The notes below the pieces were generated by a model. That model saw nothing but the letters and a program-made list of their open reading frames with translations, ran no database searches and was not told the DNA's origin. Below, one piece after another: positions 37,453 to 46,866 of a stretch of 64,000 nt of DNA (the first letter of the stretch is position 1; each line of letters opens with the position of its first letter). The position numbers and the translations under genes were made by a program. Source of the stretch: Terriglobia bacterium (GTDB lineage: Bacteria > Acidobacteriota > Terriglobia > Bryobacterales > UBA6623); NCBI GenBank assembly GCA_009838515.1, contig VXRL01000084.1:62001-126000 (forward strand). Reading direction: 5' to 3'.

Positions 37453-38430
37453 CTAGGCGCCGCAAGCTACGTCTAAGAAGAGGTCTACGAACCGGTCCGC
37501 GTCGACCTGAGTGGCGACCATCGCCGGCGCCACCCCTGCCGAACTAGCATCCCTACCCACCAGCATCATGCCCCGCGTCAAACCCGGAGTGTCAATCACG
37601 TCGCAAGGCAAACGCGCGGTGCTGACAAGTGTCGGGTCAATCGCCACCCCCACAGCCAAGGGATCATGCATGACGCAAGCATGGCTGCCGCTTTCCTTGC
37701 GACCAAACTCGAAGTACGGGCGGCTGACATCGCCAAGGAAGGAGCGTAGCCGCGCTGGCTGGGCTGCTGCCAAACGCTGGTGGAACAGGTCCTTGTACAG
37801 AAGCGTTCTGCGCGTCACGTTCAGGCCTACCAGCGTCGTCGGCAGTCCCGCCCGGACCACGGCCTTGGCAGCCGTCGCATCGGAATAGAAGTTAAACTCC
37901 GCCCTCGGCGTGATGTTGCCCTGGCCGTCATCAGTTCCGCCCATCACGACCAGCCGGCCGATACCCGACATCGCGCTCCGGTCTCGCTCGATCGCCTTGG
38001 CGACGTTCGTGAGCGGCCCCAGCGCAACGATGGTCAGAGCCTCGCCATGCTGGCGGGCCAGTTCAATCATGGCTTGGGTGGCATGGCCACCGGTCACGGC
38101 AAGTTCGCGCACGGGATACTTCGGCGTGATCCCGCCCAGACCGTCATCGCCATGCACGTCGCCAGCGCGAGCGACCCGGCCGCTCAGCGGGCGCGCGTGC
38201 CCTTGATGTACGGGCGGAATGGAAGCTGGGCCGACAGCCTCGACGATCCTCAGGGTGTTGGCAGTGCAGGTGGACAGCGACACGTTCCCGGCAACCACGG
38301 TGATCGCCCTCACATCCAGCGCGGGCGAGCGCAAGGCTAGGACCAGCGCGAGAGCGTCGTCAAGGCCAGGATCAGTGTCAATGACGACGGGTTTGCCCGA
38401 CTGATTGCCCTCTTGCCCGCTTGCCGACAT
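37453..38430 (-). CDS. Inosine/uridine-preferring nucleoside hydrolase family protein
   Basis: 325 residues from ATG 38430; an in-frame ATG at 38487 adds 19 residues without a ribosome site. The Ca2+-binding signature VVIDTDPGLDDALAL is at 15-29. Other family elements are TIVALGPLTNVAKAIERD, RAEFNFYSDATAAKAV and MHDPLAVGVAIDP, where the Asp binds the metal. It cleaves the N-glycosidic bond of ribonucleosides for salvage. No signal peptide is seen. Confidence 0.9.
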   Translation of the reverse strand: MSASGQEGNQSGKPVVIDTDPGLDDALALVLALRSPALDVRAITVVAGNVSLSTCTANTLRIVEAVGPASIPPVHQGHARPLSGRVARAGDVHGDDGLGGITPKYPVRELAVTGGHATQAMIELARQHGEALTIVALGPLTNVAKAIERDRSAMSGIGRLVVMGGTDDGQGNITPRAEFNFYSDATAAKAVVRAGLPTTLVGLNVTRRTLLYKDLFHQRLAAAQPARLRSFLGDVSRPYFEFGRKESGSHACVMHDPLAVGVAIDPTLVSTARLPCDVIDTPGLTRGMMLVGRDASSAGVAPAMVATQVDADRFVDLFLDVACGA

Positions 38431-38537
38431 GGTGGTATCCAGAGTGCCGGCTAGGCCGGCACCCGTGTCTACGTGCCTTGCTTCCATTCTGGCAGGCGGC
38501 TGGAAAGCAGGGCCTGGCCGGCCGGCAGTCCGTGTTG

Positions 38538-41300
38538 CTACCGAGCACCCGGGCTTTGGCTGGACCGGCGCGTGCTGGAACTCGAAGACGGGCGCGAAGA
38601 TCGGCTCGAAGAGGAGCGCGAGGCCCCGGAGGACGGCGAGCGGCTACCGAACGTCGGCCTAGAGCGCGACGACGATGAGGATGACGGCCCGGTCCGGCTG
38701 CTACGGCTCGAGGATGTCGCGCCGACAGAGGGGCGGCGATAGCTTGGCATGGAGCGCTGGCTCCTCGAACCGCCGAATCCGCCAGAGGAGCTTTGCCGGC
38801 TAGCGGACCTGCCGCTCCTCGTGCCAAACGACCCTCCGCCGCTCGGAGACCTCGGGCTCACCCGACTCGACGTTCGCGATGACGAACGCGAACCCTGGCT
38901 CGAAGGGGTACTGCGCCTAGAACTCGACGATGTGCCGGGTCCGATCCGGCTACTGCGGCTAGAGGACGTGGCGCCGACGGTCGGGCGGCGATAGCTTGGC
39001 GTGGAGCGCTGACTGCGCGAAGTGCCGAAGCTGCCGCCGCTGCTCGAAGATCCAGGGCCAATCCGGCTCCGTGTTCGAGCCGGGAACGAGGATCCCGGCG
39101 ACGCAGCGGCACCAGTGACTGAAGAACGCGATCCCGTGACGGACGGCGGAGATGAAGGCCGCACTCGGCTCTGACTGGAAGACCTTGTGTCGACTGACGG
39201 CGCGCGAGTCGAAGCGCTGCCAACTGGCCGCGAGGTGCCAAACGTGCCGCTCGGTCGCGCCATAGTGCTCTGGCGGGACGTTCGCAGCGTTGTTCCGCTG
39301 TTTGTTCCGACACCGACCCGAGATTGGTTCCTAGGTGCGAATACCGGTCCGTGCGCCCGCGACGATGTGGTCGCAGACGCAGAACTCGATGCCGAGGACG
39401 GCAGACGAGTTCGCGAGGAGACGCGGGGAGACGCAGGAAGCGTGAGAGCACCGCCCTGCGGTGTCCGCGCCGTGGTGACAGCCGCGCGGGGTTGCTGGCT
39501 TGATCCAACTGCAGGAACGCGGGTGGATGTTCGGGCGCTAGCGCCTGTCTCGCCGCGCACAACAGATCCGGCAGTGGGCGTCCGGGTCGACGCAGTGCTC
39601 GCTGGACCGAGCGTCCCGCCTCTGGCTGCGACCACCGTGGACGGACTTGCGGGCACGGTCCCACCACGACGGTTCGTCGCGGACGCAGCTCCGACACCGC
39701 GACGCTGTGATTGCAGCGGCGAGGTTGACGGATTCACGGCTTGCTCCCGCCTTGTCTGCGCGCCTGCTGTCCCTACCGGGCGTGCCGCAACGGCCCGAAC
39801 CGTAGCTGCGCGCGTGCTGGTGCTCGACGCCACTGCGGCGGGTCTCGAGTCGTACCGGCGCTGAAAGTCATCCACTGACGAACGCAAGAACTTGCGCTGG
39901 TCGTCAAACGACACCCTCGCCGTGCCATCACGGAGCTGTGACACAGATGCGCGGTTCCAAGCTCTCGGCGAGGATACGCGAACGCTGCTCGAAGACCCCG
40001 GCAGCACTCGGCCTTGGCTGGCTCGGCTAGGCACCACTGGCAGCGGACCTCGAATCGCGACGCCGCGCGCAGACTGCGCCAGACGCATTCCGCGCGGCGT
40101 GTTGGCTCCCGCAGTGCCAAACTGATCGGCTTCAAGGTAAGAGACGGCTGACCCACCCGGTCCGCTGCGGGCGTAGCGGTAGTTGGTGATGATATTGACA
40201 CTGGCGTCGACGACGATAGTGTTTCCCACCGCCGAGCCACCCAGCCCAAACCCGTAGACTGACCGACCATACCAAGGCCAGTACAACTCTCCTGGCGCCA
40301 GAGGCACCCAGCCGATATGACCGAAGGTCGCGCCGCGAATCGCGGCGCCGATAAACGATACGAGAGCGGGTCGCCAGATGTGACGCAGCCTGGGGGATCC
40401 CGGATACCAGCCCCAGCCCCAGATCGGGTCATAGTGCCAGCGCCCCCAGTGTGAGGTGGCCCAGCCCCACGGTGCGTAGGGCACCCAGTTCCAGCCGTAG
40501 TAGTCGATCCAGGTCCAGTGGCCGTGGCGGTAGGGCACCCATGTCGCTGGGACTCGCGGGAACCAGCAGTGGCCCACCGAGGAGACATGTCGCCAAGAGC
40601 CGTGGTCGTCAAACGTATCCACGCCGTAGATGTCTCGGCTGACGTAGCGATAGGCGCTCGAACGTCGCAATTCCCGATCGCGATTTGCGGCCCAACGGTC
40701 GAATCCGTCCCTATTGCTGGCTCGGCCCACTTCGAATTCCACTCCGGCGGACCCCTGCCACAGCGTCATGGCCTGACCTGCGGTCAAGCTGCTCGTAGTG
40801 TGCTCCATGGCGATCTCCGTCCTGCCCTCGCGAACCTCGATGTGCGTCGAATCGGCCCCGACGTGGATTCGATAGCGGCCCTTTTCCTGCGGGCGAACGG
40901 CCGCGAAGGGAGTCTCGATGTCGATGTCAGCGGCGGAGTCTGGCAGCTCGCTGTATAACGCCGTGCCGTGGATCACCCGCACGCGAAACACCTTTTCGCC
41001 GAGTTCGACGAACTGGGCCTCGCTCTCGGCCACGATTCGGACGAAATTGCCCGGAGACAGCTGAACCTCGGCCCTCGACGCATCCTTGGTGCGGACCGAG
41101 TCGCCCTCGACGATCGGCGAATTCACCGTGGTGGCGATCCAATCGCCAGAATCGCCGCGGCGCGTGGCCACATCGCCCTTGACGAGGCTCACGCGCGCGA
41201 CGCCAAGGTCAGTCCGGGCTGCTTGCGGGCCAGCCGCCACCGATACCGGAACTAGAGCCACGCCAGCCCACAGCGAAACGAATAACGCTCTTGCTTGCAT
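38538..41300 (-). CDS. Exported FecR/DUF6600 protein with long Ser/Arg-rich tail
   Basis: 920 residues from ATG 41300, which has AAGGAGG nine bases upstream and opens a signal peptide (FVSLWAGVALVPVSVAAG). Longer frames to 41534 lack both. Residues about 25-200 are a FecR-like domain (VSLVKGDVATRRGDSGDW; DSVRTKDASRAEVQLSP; VEVREGRTEIAM). About 215-370 is the Trp/Tyr/Gly-rich DUF6600 type (WVPYRHGHWTWIDYYGWNWV). Beyond about residue 480 the chain is low complexity, very basic and Ser-rich, with imperfect repeats around SQRSTPSYRRPTVGA and SQRSMPSYRRPSVGA. No sigma/anti-sigma context is present, so regulation as in FecR is unlikely; the tail might bind polyanions. Confidence 0.8.
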   Translation of the reverse strand: MQARALFVSLWAGVALVPVSVAAGPQAARTDLGVARVSLVKGDVATRRGDSGDWIATTVNSPIVEGDSVRTKDASRAEVQLSPGNFVRIVAESEAQFVELGEKVFRVRVIHGTALYSELPDSAADIDIETPFAAVRPQEKGRYRIHVGADSTHIEVREGRTEIAMEHTTSSLTAGQAMTLWQGSAGVEFEVGRASNRDGFDRWAANRDRELRRSSAYRYVSRDIYGVDTFDDHGSWRHVSSVGHCWFPRVPATWVPYRHGHWTWIDYYGWNWVPYAPWGWATSHWGRWHYDPIWGWGWYPGSPRLRHIWRPALVSFIGAAIRGATFGHIGWVPLAPGELYWPWYGRSVYGFGLGGSAVGNTIVVDASVNIITNYRYARSGPGGSAVSYLEADQFGTAGANTPRGMRLAQSARGVAIRGPLPVVPSRASQGRVLPGSSSSVRVSSPRAWNRASVSQLRDGTARVSFDDQRKFLRSSVDDFQRRYDSRPAAVASSTSTRAATVRAVAARPVGTAGAQTRREQAVNPSTSPLQSQRRGVGAASATNRRGGTVPASPSTVVAARGGTLGPASTASTRTPTAGSVVRGETGASARTSTRVPAVGSSQQPRAAVTTARTPQGGALTLPASPRVSSRTRLPSSASSSASATTSSRAHGPVFAPRNQSRVGVGTNSGTTLRTSRQSTMARPSGTFGTSRPVGSASTRAPSVDTRSSSQSRVRPSSPPSVTGSRSSVTGAAASPGSSFPARTRSRIGPGSSSSGGSFGTSRSQRSTPSYRRPTVGATSSSRSSRIGPGTSSSSRRSTPSSQGSRSSSRTSSRVSPRSPSGGGSFGTRSGRSASRQSSSGGFGGSRSQRSMPSYRRPSVGATSSSRSSRTGPSSSSSSRSRPTFGSRSPSSGASRSSSSRSSRPSSSSSTRRSSQSPGAR
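38690..39045 (-). repeat. Imperfect tandem repeat inside the FecR/DUF6600 gene
   Basis: About 90 bp near 38690-38790 and 38947-39045 are similar, about 258 bp apart. Both encode SFGT/GFGG-SRSQRS-x-PSYRRP-x-VGATSSSRSSR. The unit could expand or contract by slippage or recombination. Confidence 0.7.
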
Positions 41301-41494
41301 TGCACCGAACCTCCTTGTTGGGGATGTATGCGCGCTTAGATGCGCGTCACTTCGATTCGGTTCCAGTTCTTTCTTGACAAATTCTTGACATCCTCGAGCA
41401 CCGACCGGGATGCCGCCGACAGATTCCACGAGCTGATTGGCCGGCCGTCCCCAGCGGAGCTGCCAGACCACGATCAGTGCCATAATCTTCGCCA

Positions 41495-42949
41495 ATGAAA
41501 CGAGCAATAGCGCTAGCAGTCGCCTGGGCCGCATCCCTGGCCGGCCAAGGGGGCTACGACCTTGTAGTCCGCGACGGGCGGGTCATCGACCCTGAATCGG
41601 GCCTCGACGCCGTGCGGAACGTGGGGATCATCGCGGGCCGCGTGGTCGCGGTGAGCGAAACGGCCCTAGAAGGAGCGCGCAGCCTAGATGCTGCCGGGCT
41701 CGTCGTGGCACCGGGGTTCATCGACCTTCACCAACACGGGCAGAGCCTCGAGAACTACGCTGCCCAAGTCCGAGATGGGATCACGACGGCTCTGGAACTC
41801 GAGATCGGCGTCGAGGACATCGAAGCCTGGTATCAAGACCGCCAAGGCAAGGCGTTGCTGAACTACGGCGCGAGTATCTCGCACCCCTATTCGCGGCAGC
41901 TCGCGATGCTCGGCCACAACCCCGGACTGTCGGGCGAGTCGCTCGCCACGCCTCTGACTGCGCAGCAAGCGGCGGCGCTCGCCAGTCGCATCGAGCGAGG
42001 GCTTGACCAAGGTGCCCTAGCGGTCGGTTTCGGGCTGGCCTACACCCCGGGAGCCACCAGGGACGAGATCGTAGAGATGTTCCGCATCGCAACCCGCTAC
42101 GGGGCTAGCTGCCACGTGCACATGCGGACCGACCTGACGACATTTTCGAACCTGGAAGAGGTTATCTCCGCCGCGCGAGAAACTGGCGCGCAGGCCCACG
42201 TGGTGCATCTCAACAGCAGCGCCCGGGACCGTGTCTCGGAGTACTTGGCTCGCATCGAACGGGCGCAAGCCCGGGGCGTGGACGTCACCACCGAAGCCTA
42301 TCCATACAATCGCGGCTCGACCCTGATCCAGTCGCACCTCTTCAATCGGTGGCAGGACTACACCGACGAGGAGCTGTCCCAATTCATCTGGGTGCGGACG
42401 GGCGAGACGCTCACACGCGAGACGTTCCCGCAAAGGCGACGCACCGGGGGCACGATCATCATGCCGCCCTTGTACAGCGAGGACAGCGTGCGGAAGGCCA
42501 TTGCCAATCCGCTCGTCATGATCGCCAGCGACGGGATGTGGCTTAGCGGCGGAAGGGCCCATCCCCGCTCGTTCGGAACCTTCTCGCGCGTGCTGGGGCG
42601 GTTCGTGCGGGAGCAACAGGCACTGACCCTGACGGAGGCATTGCGCAAGATGACGGTCATGCCGGCAAAGCGCCTGGAGCGGCGCCTCCCGGCGATGCGC
42701 AACAAGGGACGCATCCGAGCTGGCGCGGACGCGGACATCGTGGTGTTCGACCCGGACACCGTGATCGACCGCGGCACCTACTCAGATCCGGCGCGCAGCC
42801 CCGACGGCATCAGGCACGTGATCGTGAACGGCGTGCCGGTCGTGTTCGAGGGCCGGCTGGTCGAGGATGCCAGGCCCGGCCGGGCTGTGCGCGCAAAGCG
42901 CTCGTACCCGTTCGCACCGGGCACTACATGGAGCCGAGCGGGCCACTAG
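41495..42949 (+). CDS. N-acyl-D-amino-acid deacylase-like amidohydrolase, exported
   Basis: 484 residues. A short signal (ALAVAWAASLAGQ) is followed by the D-aminoacylase/dihydroorotase-type composite barrel: YDLVVRDGRVIDPESGLDAV, then the metal motif GFIDLHQHGQ with H79 and H81. HVHMRT and HVVHLN supply further His, and SDGMW supplies the catalytic Asp region. KGRIRAGADADIVVFDPDTV is the returning sandwich strand. Relatives deacylate N-acyl-D-amino acids or D-peptides, which fits scavenging of cell-wall or lipopeptide material. The substrate is not determined by sequence. Confidence 0.85.
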   Translation: MKRAIALAVAWAASLAGQGGYDLVVRDGRVIDPESGLDAVRNVGIIAGRVVAVSETALEGARSLDAAGLVVAPGFIDLHQHGQSLENYAAQVRDGITTALELEIGVEDIEAWYQDRQGKALLNYGASISHPYSRQLAMLGHNPGLSGESLATPLTAQQAAALASRIERGLDQGALAVGFGLAYTPGATRDEIVEMFRIATRYGASCHVHMRTDLTTFSNLEEVISAARETGAQAHVVHLNSSARDRVSEYLARIERAQARGVDVTTEAYPYNRGSTLIQSHLFNRWQDYTDEELSQFIWVRTGETLTRETFPQRRRTGGTIIMPPLYSEDSVRKAIANPLVMIASDGMWLSGGRAHPRSFGTFSRVLGRFVREQQALTLTEALRKMTVMPAKRLERRLPAMRNKGRIRAGADADIVVFDPDTVIDRGTYSDPARSPDGIRHVIVNGVPVVFEGRLVEDARPGRAVRAKRSYPFAPGTTWSRAGH

Positions 42950-43104
42950 CGCAGCCGCGAGAAAGGGCGCTCGAAACCGTGCGAGACCTGGATCACCGGA
43001 CGGTTCCAAGCGTGCGGGTTCGACGAACCGACGACGATGCTGTTCGAGTAGCCGCCAAGACTTGCCTCGCGCCGCGGCGGCGAACGTTCCAGTCGAGCGC
43101 CCAT
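42946..43104 (-). pseudogene. Short C-terminal gene remnant or 52-residue ORF
   Basis: The minus frame from ATG 43102-43104 reads a GC3-rich stretch including GGYSNSIVVGSSNPHAWNRP and VIQVSHGFERPFSRLR, ending in a stop that shares CTAG with the deacylase stop. The codon use looks like real coding sequence, but nothing upstream continues it: an in-frame TGA lies just before. I do not recognise the family. The likely explanation is the 3' end of a lost gene. Confidence 0.35.
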
Positions 43105-43396
43105 TCTGCGCAAGCCTCAGCAAAGCGGCGCGGGCCGTCAAGGCCTCGGTCCAGATCGGCGCCGTGATGGCGGAAGGTCCCGTAGATCCCGGGGCCAAGG
43201 AGGTGGTGCTCCGCATGGCAGGACCGATCGGCAAGGTCCAAATGACCGCTCTTTATTGCGACCCGAGACGGCAACGCCGCGGGTGCCGATTACCCTTACG
43301 TGAAAAAGCTGTAGGATTGAAATTCTAGTTTGCAAGCGCAACGGAAGACTCTCTATCGCCGCTAGTCGGCATGGATGAGATCGGAGAATCGTCAAT
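43105..43396. other. Intergenic, upstream of the first Cache-array gene
   Basis: The left part may be decayed coding DNA belonging to the remnant at 42946. The last about 100 bp (43300-43396) is AT-richer and should contain the promoter of the Cache gene, but no clear -35/-10 pair is seen. GGAGA lies about 10 bp before the ATG at 43397. Confidence 0.35.
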
Positions 43397-46300
43397 ATGA
43401 AAGCTCAAACATCCTTAGTTTCGAAATCGATCACTAGTGTCGTCGGCCTGCTCGTGCTGGCCAGCGTTCTTTCCAATGCACGCCAGGCCTCGGCACAGGA
43501 AGCTTGCCCGCTCACTCCTGGCCTAGTCCCGCCGGAGGGCCCGCGCGTAACGGTACAGCAAGTGGAAGCCGGCAGCGCTAGCCTCATGGACTTCGCGTTG
43601 GCCGCGAGGGATCGATTCAGCTCGCTGACGCACGAAATATCGACCGTTGAGCAAGCGTCCTACTTCGGATGTCTTGTCAGGCAGGAGGGCACTCCATACC
43701 GTTCCGGTTCTACCTACCTCATACAGCTGACGCCCGACGGCAGGATCTTGGTTCACGCGAAGGCCATGGCGTTGTCGGGCAGGAAACTACACCCCTTGAT
43801 CTATGGCGAGATTCTTTCTGCGCTAGGAGTCTCCTCAACTGACCTAGCCAATCTGGCTTCTCCGGATCCCGAGATCGTTGCCCGATCTGGCGCCGCCGTC
43901 TTTCGCACATTGTTGCAACAACCGCATGCTCCGTTCGATGCGACCACCCCCATTCCAGGCTTGCGGCCGGGCATTCCAGGCGCAGCCGGCTACGCTGCCG
44001 TGTACTTTTCGACCAATTTCGGGGCTCCGATCCTGATGCTCACCGGATTCGATCTCAATGAATCTCACTTGGCGAAAGAAGTCCTCGATTACGGCGATCC
44101 GGATATTACCGCCCAGGACGTGGTGGATCGCGAGACCCTGAAGGCCTTCGTAACGGAAGCTGGGGAGTTCCTTCTTTCCGTCATGAAGACCGGCGATACC
44201 GCCGCCATATCAAGAGCCAGGACTGCCTTGCGCGATCCGAACGGCCCCTGGCGGCACGGTTCCGTGTACATCTACGTCTTGGAAAGGATCAGCAACATCG
44301 TCTGGGTTCACGGCGCGTTTCCCGATAGGTTCGAGCTTCGACCTCTGGTCGGGGACGTCCGAGACACGGTCACCGGCAAACCCGTTCTGCCACAGGTCAT
44401 CGCCGCGGCGAACAGTAATCCCGAAGGCGGCTTCGTGGAGTATTTCTTCGACGATCCTGCCGACGAATCCGACAGCGCCGAGATCCCTAAGGTGGGCTTC
44501 GCGCGCGCCTTTATCCATACACCCCTGCAGGCTGACGGAGCGGCACCTCCAGTGAATTTCATCGTTGGGTCGGGCTTTTATGGCAGTTCGCCTGGGGGCG
44601 GCCCGGATATGACCAGCGGCTGCTCCGATCGCAACATCGCGGCGAGCGCGGTGCGCACGCAGAGCGACATTCGGGCGTTCGTGGAGTGCGCCGCCGAGTA
44701 CCTCGCCGAGCACGGCACGGCCGAGGCCCGCCGCGCCTTCAACGAGGACGAGCGCTGGAAGCACGGACCCACCTACGTGTTCGTCGACGGCATCGCCAAG
44801 TCCGGCACCGACGCCAAGACCTTCGTCTACCCGCCGGACCCTTCCCGCGAGGGCGGCGTCTGGGGCGAGGCGATCGACGACTTCGGCAACGACCTCTTCT
44901 ACGAGATCTACCGCATGACACGGGCGGTGGACGCTGGCTGGACCTACTACTCGTTCCCCAACCCGGCGACCGGCAAGAAGTCGGCCAAGGCCTCCTACAT
45001 CATCGAGACTGACTGGAACGGCGAGCCGGCCGTGATCGGGGCCGGCATCTACTCGCGCGACTGGCCGGGCACCTGCTACGCCGACGAGGTGAACGCGGCG
45101 GCCCTTGGCGCCGCTCCGAGCGCGGAGACCCTGCGAGAGTTCGTGCGCTGCGCGGCGATGGTCGTCGAAGCGGGCGGCTACTTTTCCAAGCGGGAGATCG
45201 AGCGGGACCCGCGCTGGACGGACGGGGAGAACTACCTGTACGTGCTGGACATGCTGGGCAATCAGGTGATGTCGGGCCAGCCGGTGCGGGTCAACGGCAG
45301 GGCGCCGCACGAGTGGGGGCGCGGCGGCCCGCGCGGGGACCAGTTCGGCGGGCGCGACATGGCTGCGGTCGGAGGCACGTTCGGCGAGAGCTATGTGTAC
45401 TACCGCTCCTACAACCCGATGACAGGCGCATACCAGCCGAAGGCGGGCTTCTTGAAGCGGGTGGTGGCGCAGGGAGTGCCGCTGCTGGTCGGGGCCGGGT
45501 ATCCGGCTGCGGCCGCCACGGGGCCGCGCTGCGCGGACAACTACGTGACGGCAGCAGCCGTGCGCACGCAGTCGGACCTGCAGGCGTTCGTGCAGTGCGC
45601 GGCGGAGTACGCGCTGGAGCACGGCGAGGAGGAGGCGCGGCGGGCGTTCAACGAGGACGCGCGCTGGAAGTCCGGCCCGACCTACGTGTTCGTGGACGAA
45701 GTGGAGCCGTCCGGCGAGACGGCGGTGGCGCACGTGTTCCCGCCGGACCCGGCCCGGGAAGGCTCGGTGTGGGGGACATCGGTCGACAGCTTTGGCAGCG
45801 ACTACTACTACGAGTTGCACCGCATCCTGTCGCTGGTGGACGAGGGCTGGATCTACTACGCATTCAACAACCCGGCGACGGGTCGGAGCCAGCCGAAGAG
45901 CTCGTACGTGATGGAGATCGACTGGAACGGCGACCGTGCGGCGATCGGGGCCGGGATCTACTCGCGGGACTTCCCGGGAGCCTGCGACCCGAGCGAGGTC
46001 AACGCGGCGGACCTGGCAGCCAGGCCGAGCGATCGGAGGCTGCAGGGATTTGTGCGCTGCGCGGCGCTGGAAGTCGAGTCCTCGGGGTACTTCGCAGGCC
46101 CGGTCTTGTCAAGCGCACCGCGTTGGAAGCACGGCCCGATCTACATATTCGGCATCCACCCGGAAACGGGAGTGATCGAATTCAGCGGCAATCTCGCAAG
46201 CTTTGCCGTCTCGGGACGGGCTCCTCAACTGCTGTTCGACGGGCGGGATGTATACGAAGCCGCCGCGCTGTTCGGGGAATCGTTCTTTTACTTCAACTTC

Positions 46301-46402
46301 AACAATCCGGCGACCGGCGAAGTCGAACCGAAGGTGGGATTCTACAAGCTCGTGCGGGCGCAAGGAGTTCCGCTGCTCGTCGGTTCAGGCTACAATCCCT
46401 AA
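43397..46402 (+). CDS. Exported tandem Cache-domain protein A (about six modules)
   Basis: 1001 residues. An N-terminal hydrophobic signal (TSVVGLLVLASVLSNARQASAQ) is followed only by ligand-sensor-like modules. Modules 3-6 cover about 407-557, 558-710, 711-861 and 862-1001. Modules 1-2 (about 55-400) are more divergent. Each module reads: helix (LxAFVxCAAEY), RWKHGPTYVFV or similar, a variable loop, GWxYYxFxNPATG, then KxSYVxE and a final IGAGIY. This matches the single-Cache (sCache_2-like) pattern WxxGxLYVFV...GWVxYxWxNPVT...K.SYV...IGxGxY. Modules 3-4 and 5-6 form a doubled pair. No transmembrane helix, HAMP, kinase, cyclase or chemotaxis domain follows. Ligand and partner are unknown. 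Confidence 0.8.
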   Translation: MKAQTSLVSKSITSVVGLLVLASVLSNARQASAQEACPLTPGLVPPEGPRVTVQQVEAGSASLMDFALAARDRFSSLTHEISTVEQASYFGCLVRQEGTPYRSGSTYLIQLTPDGRILVHAKAMALSGRKLHPLIYGEILSALGVSSTDLANLASPDPEIVARSGAAVFRTLLQQPHAPFDATTPIPGLRPGIPGAAGYAAVYFSTNFGAPILMLTGFDLNESHLAKEVLDYGDPDITAQDVVDRETLKAFVTEAGEFLLSVMKTGDTAAISRARTALRDPNGPWRHGSVYIYVLERISNIVWVHGAFPDRFELRPLVGDVRDTVTGKPVLPQVIAAANSNPEGGFVEYFFDDPADESDSAEIPKVGFARAFIHTPLQADGAAPPVNFIVGSGFYGSSPGGGPDMTSGCSDRNIAASAVRTQSDIRAFVECAAEYLAEHGTAEARRAFNEDERWKHGPTYVFVDGIAKSGTDAKTFVYPPDPSREGGVWGEAIDDFGNDLFYEIYRMTRAVDAGWTYYSFPNPATGKKSAKASYIIETDWNGEPAVIGAGIYSRDWPGTCYADEVNAAALGAAPSAETLREFVRCAAMVVEAGGYFSKREIERDPRWTDGENYLYVLDMLGNQVMSGQPVRVNGRAPHEWGRGGPRGDQFGGRDMAAVGGTFGESYVYYRSYNPMTGAYQPKAGFLKRVVAQGVPLLVGAGYPAAAATGPRCADNYVTAAAVRTQSDLQAFVQCAAEYALEHGEEEARRAFNEDARWKSGPTYVFVDEVEPSGETAVAHVFPPDPAREGSVWGTSVDSFGSDYYYELHRILSLVDEGWIYYAFNNPATGRSQPKSSYVMEIDWNGDRAAIGAGIYSRDFPGACDPSEVNAADLAARPSDRRLQGFVRCAALEVESSGYFAGPVLSSAPRWKHGPIYIFGIHPETGVIEFSGNLASFAVSGRAPQLLFDGRDVYEAAALFGESFFYFNFNNPATGEVEPKVGFYKLVRAQGVPLLVGSGYNP
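44661..46011 (+). repeat. Left arm of 1,351-bp near-identical inverted repeat
   Basis: This stretch of Cache gene A is colinear, with no net insertion or deletion, with the complement of 47258-48608 in Cache gene B. The encoded proteins differ at only six residues over about 450. Outside the arms the two genes diverge quickly. Confidence 0.9.
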
Positions 46403-46866
46403 CCTCACCCCACCCCGCCTGCTTCTTGTGCGCACGGGGCGTGGCGTGGCGGACACTTTCTTTGCCTATAACTCATTTGGATTCAATAGGTTAGATTCCT
46501 AGCAACGCCAAACTTCTCGAGATCGGCGTACGGATCCCGGTCAGCGTGCGGACGGCGCGGCTGTCATTCGGCAAGGCCTTTCGGGAAGCGTGGCCGTTCT
46601 GGCATGTGCTAGCCCGCGTCCAAGACCTGCCCCTGCGCCGCTAACAACTGTGTTTCCTATCCTCGTCGCGAGCCCCGCTGGAATTCGCCGGGAGCAAGAG
46701 GTCCAACACCCGATCGATCCAGCCAAGCTATGGGCAACGACCCTGAATCCCGCCGTCCTGGCTAGGCACGCGTCCGGACCCGCGGCCAGACGCTGCTTCG
46801 CAACGGGATCTGGCCACTCCAAGCTGACCAAATCCCTGAGAATCTATGCCTCACGGGAAGATCGGG
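46403..46866. other. Spacer between the convergent Cache genes
   Basis: 464 bp between the two stop codons, at the centre of the inverted repeat. I see no gene, no insertion-sequence end and no strong terminator hairpin. A minus frame at 46541-46831 is open but has no recognisable features. Confidence 0.4.

Noticed and set aside
38690-39045. Repeats considered as a CRISPR array
   Set aside because: The copies are imperfect, few, in frame with the protein and lack unique spacers of regular length. No cas gene is present.
39187-39864. 225-codon plus-strand frame inside the FecR/DUF6600 gene
   Set aside because: It arises from Ser/Arg repeat codons read on the other strand, without signal or domain.
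44210-45820. 536-codon antisense frame across Cache gene A
   Set aside because: It mirrors the conserved Cache codons; the sense strand has domain patterns and a signal peptide and the antisense has neither.
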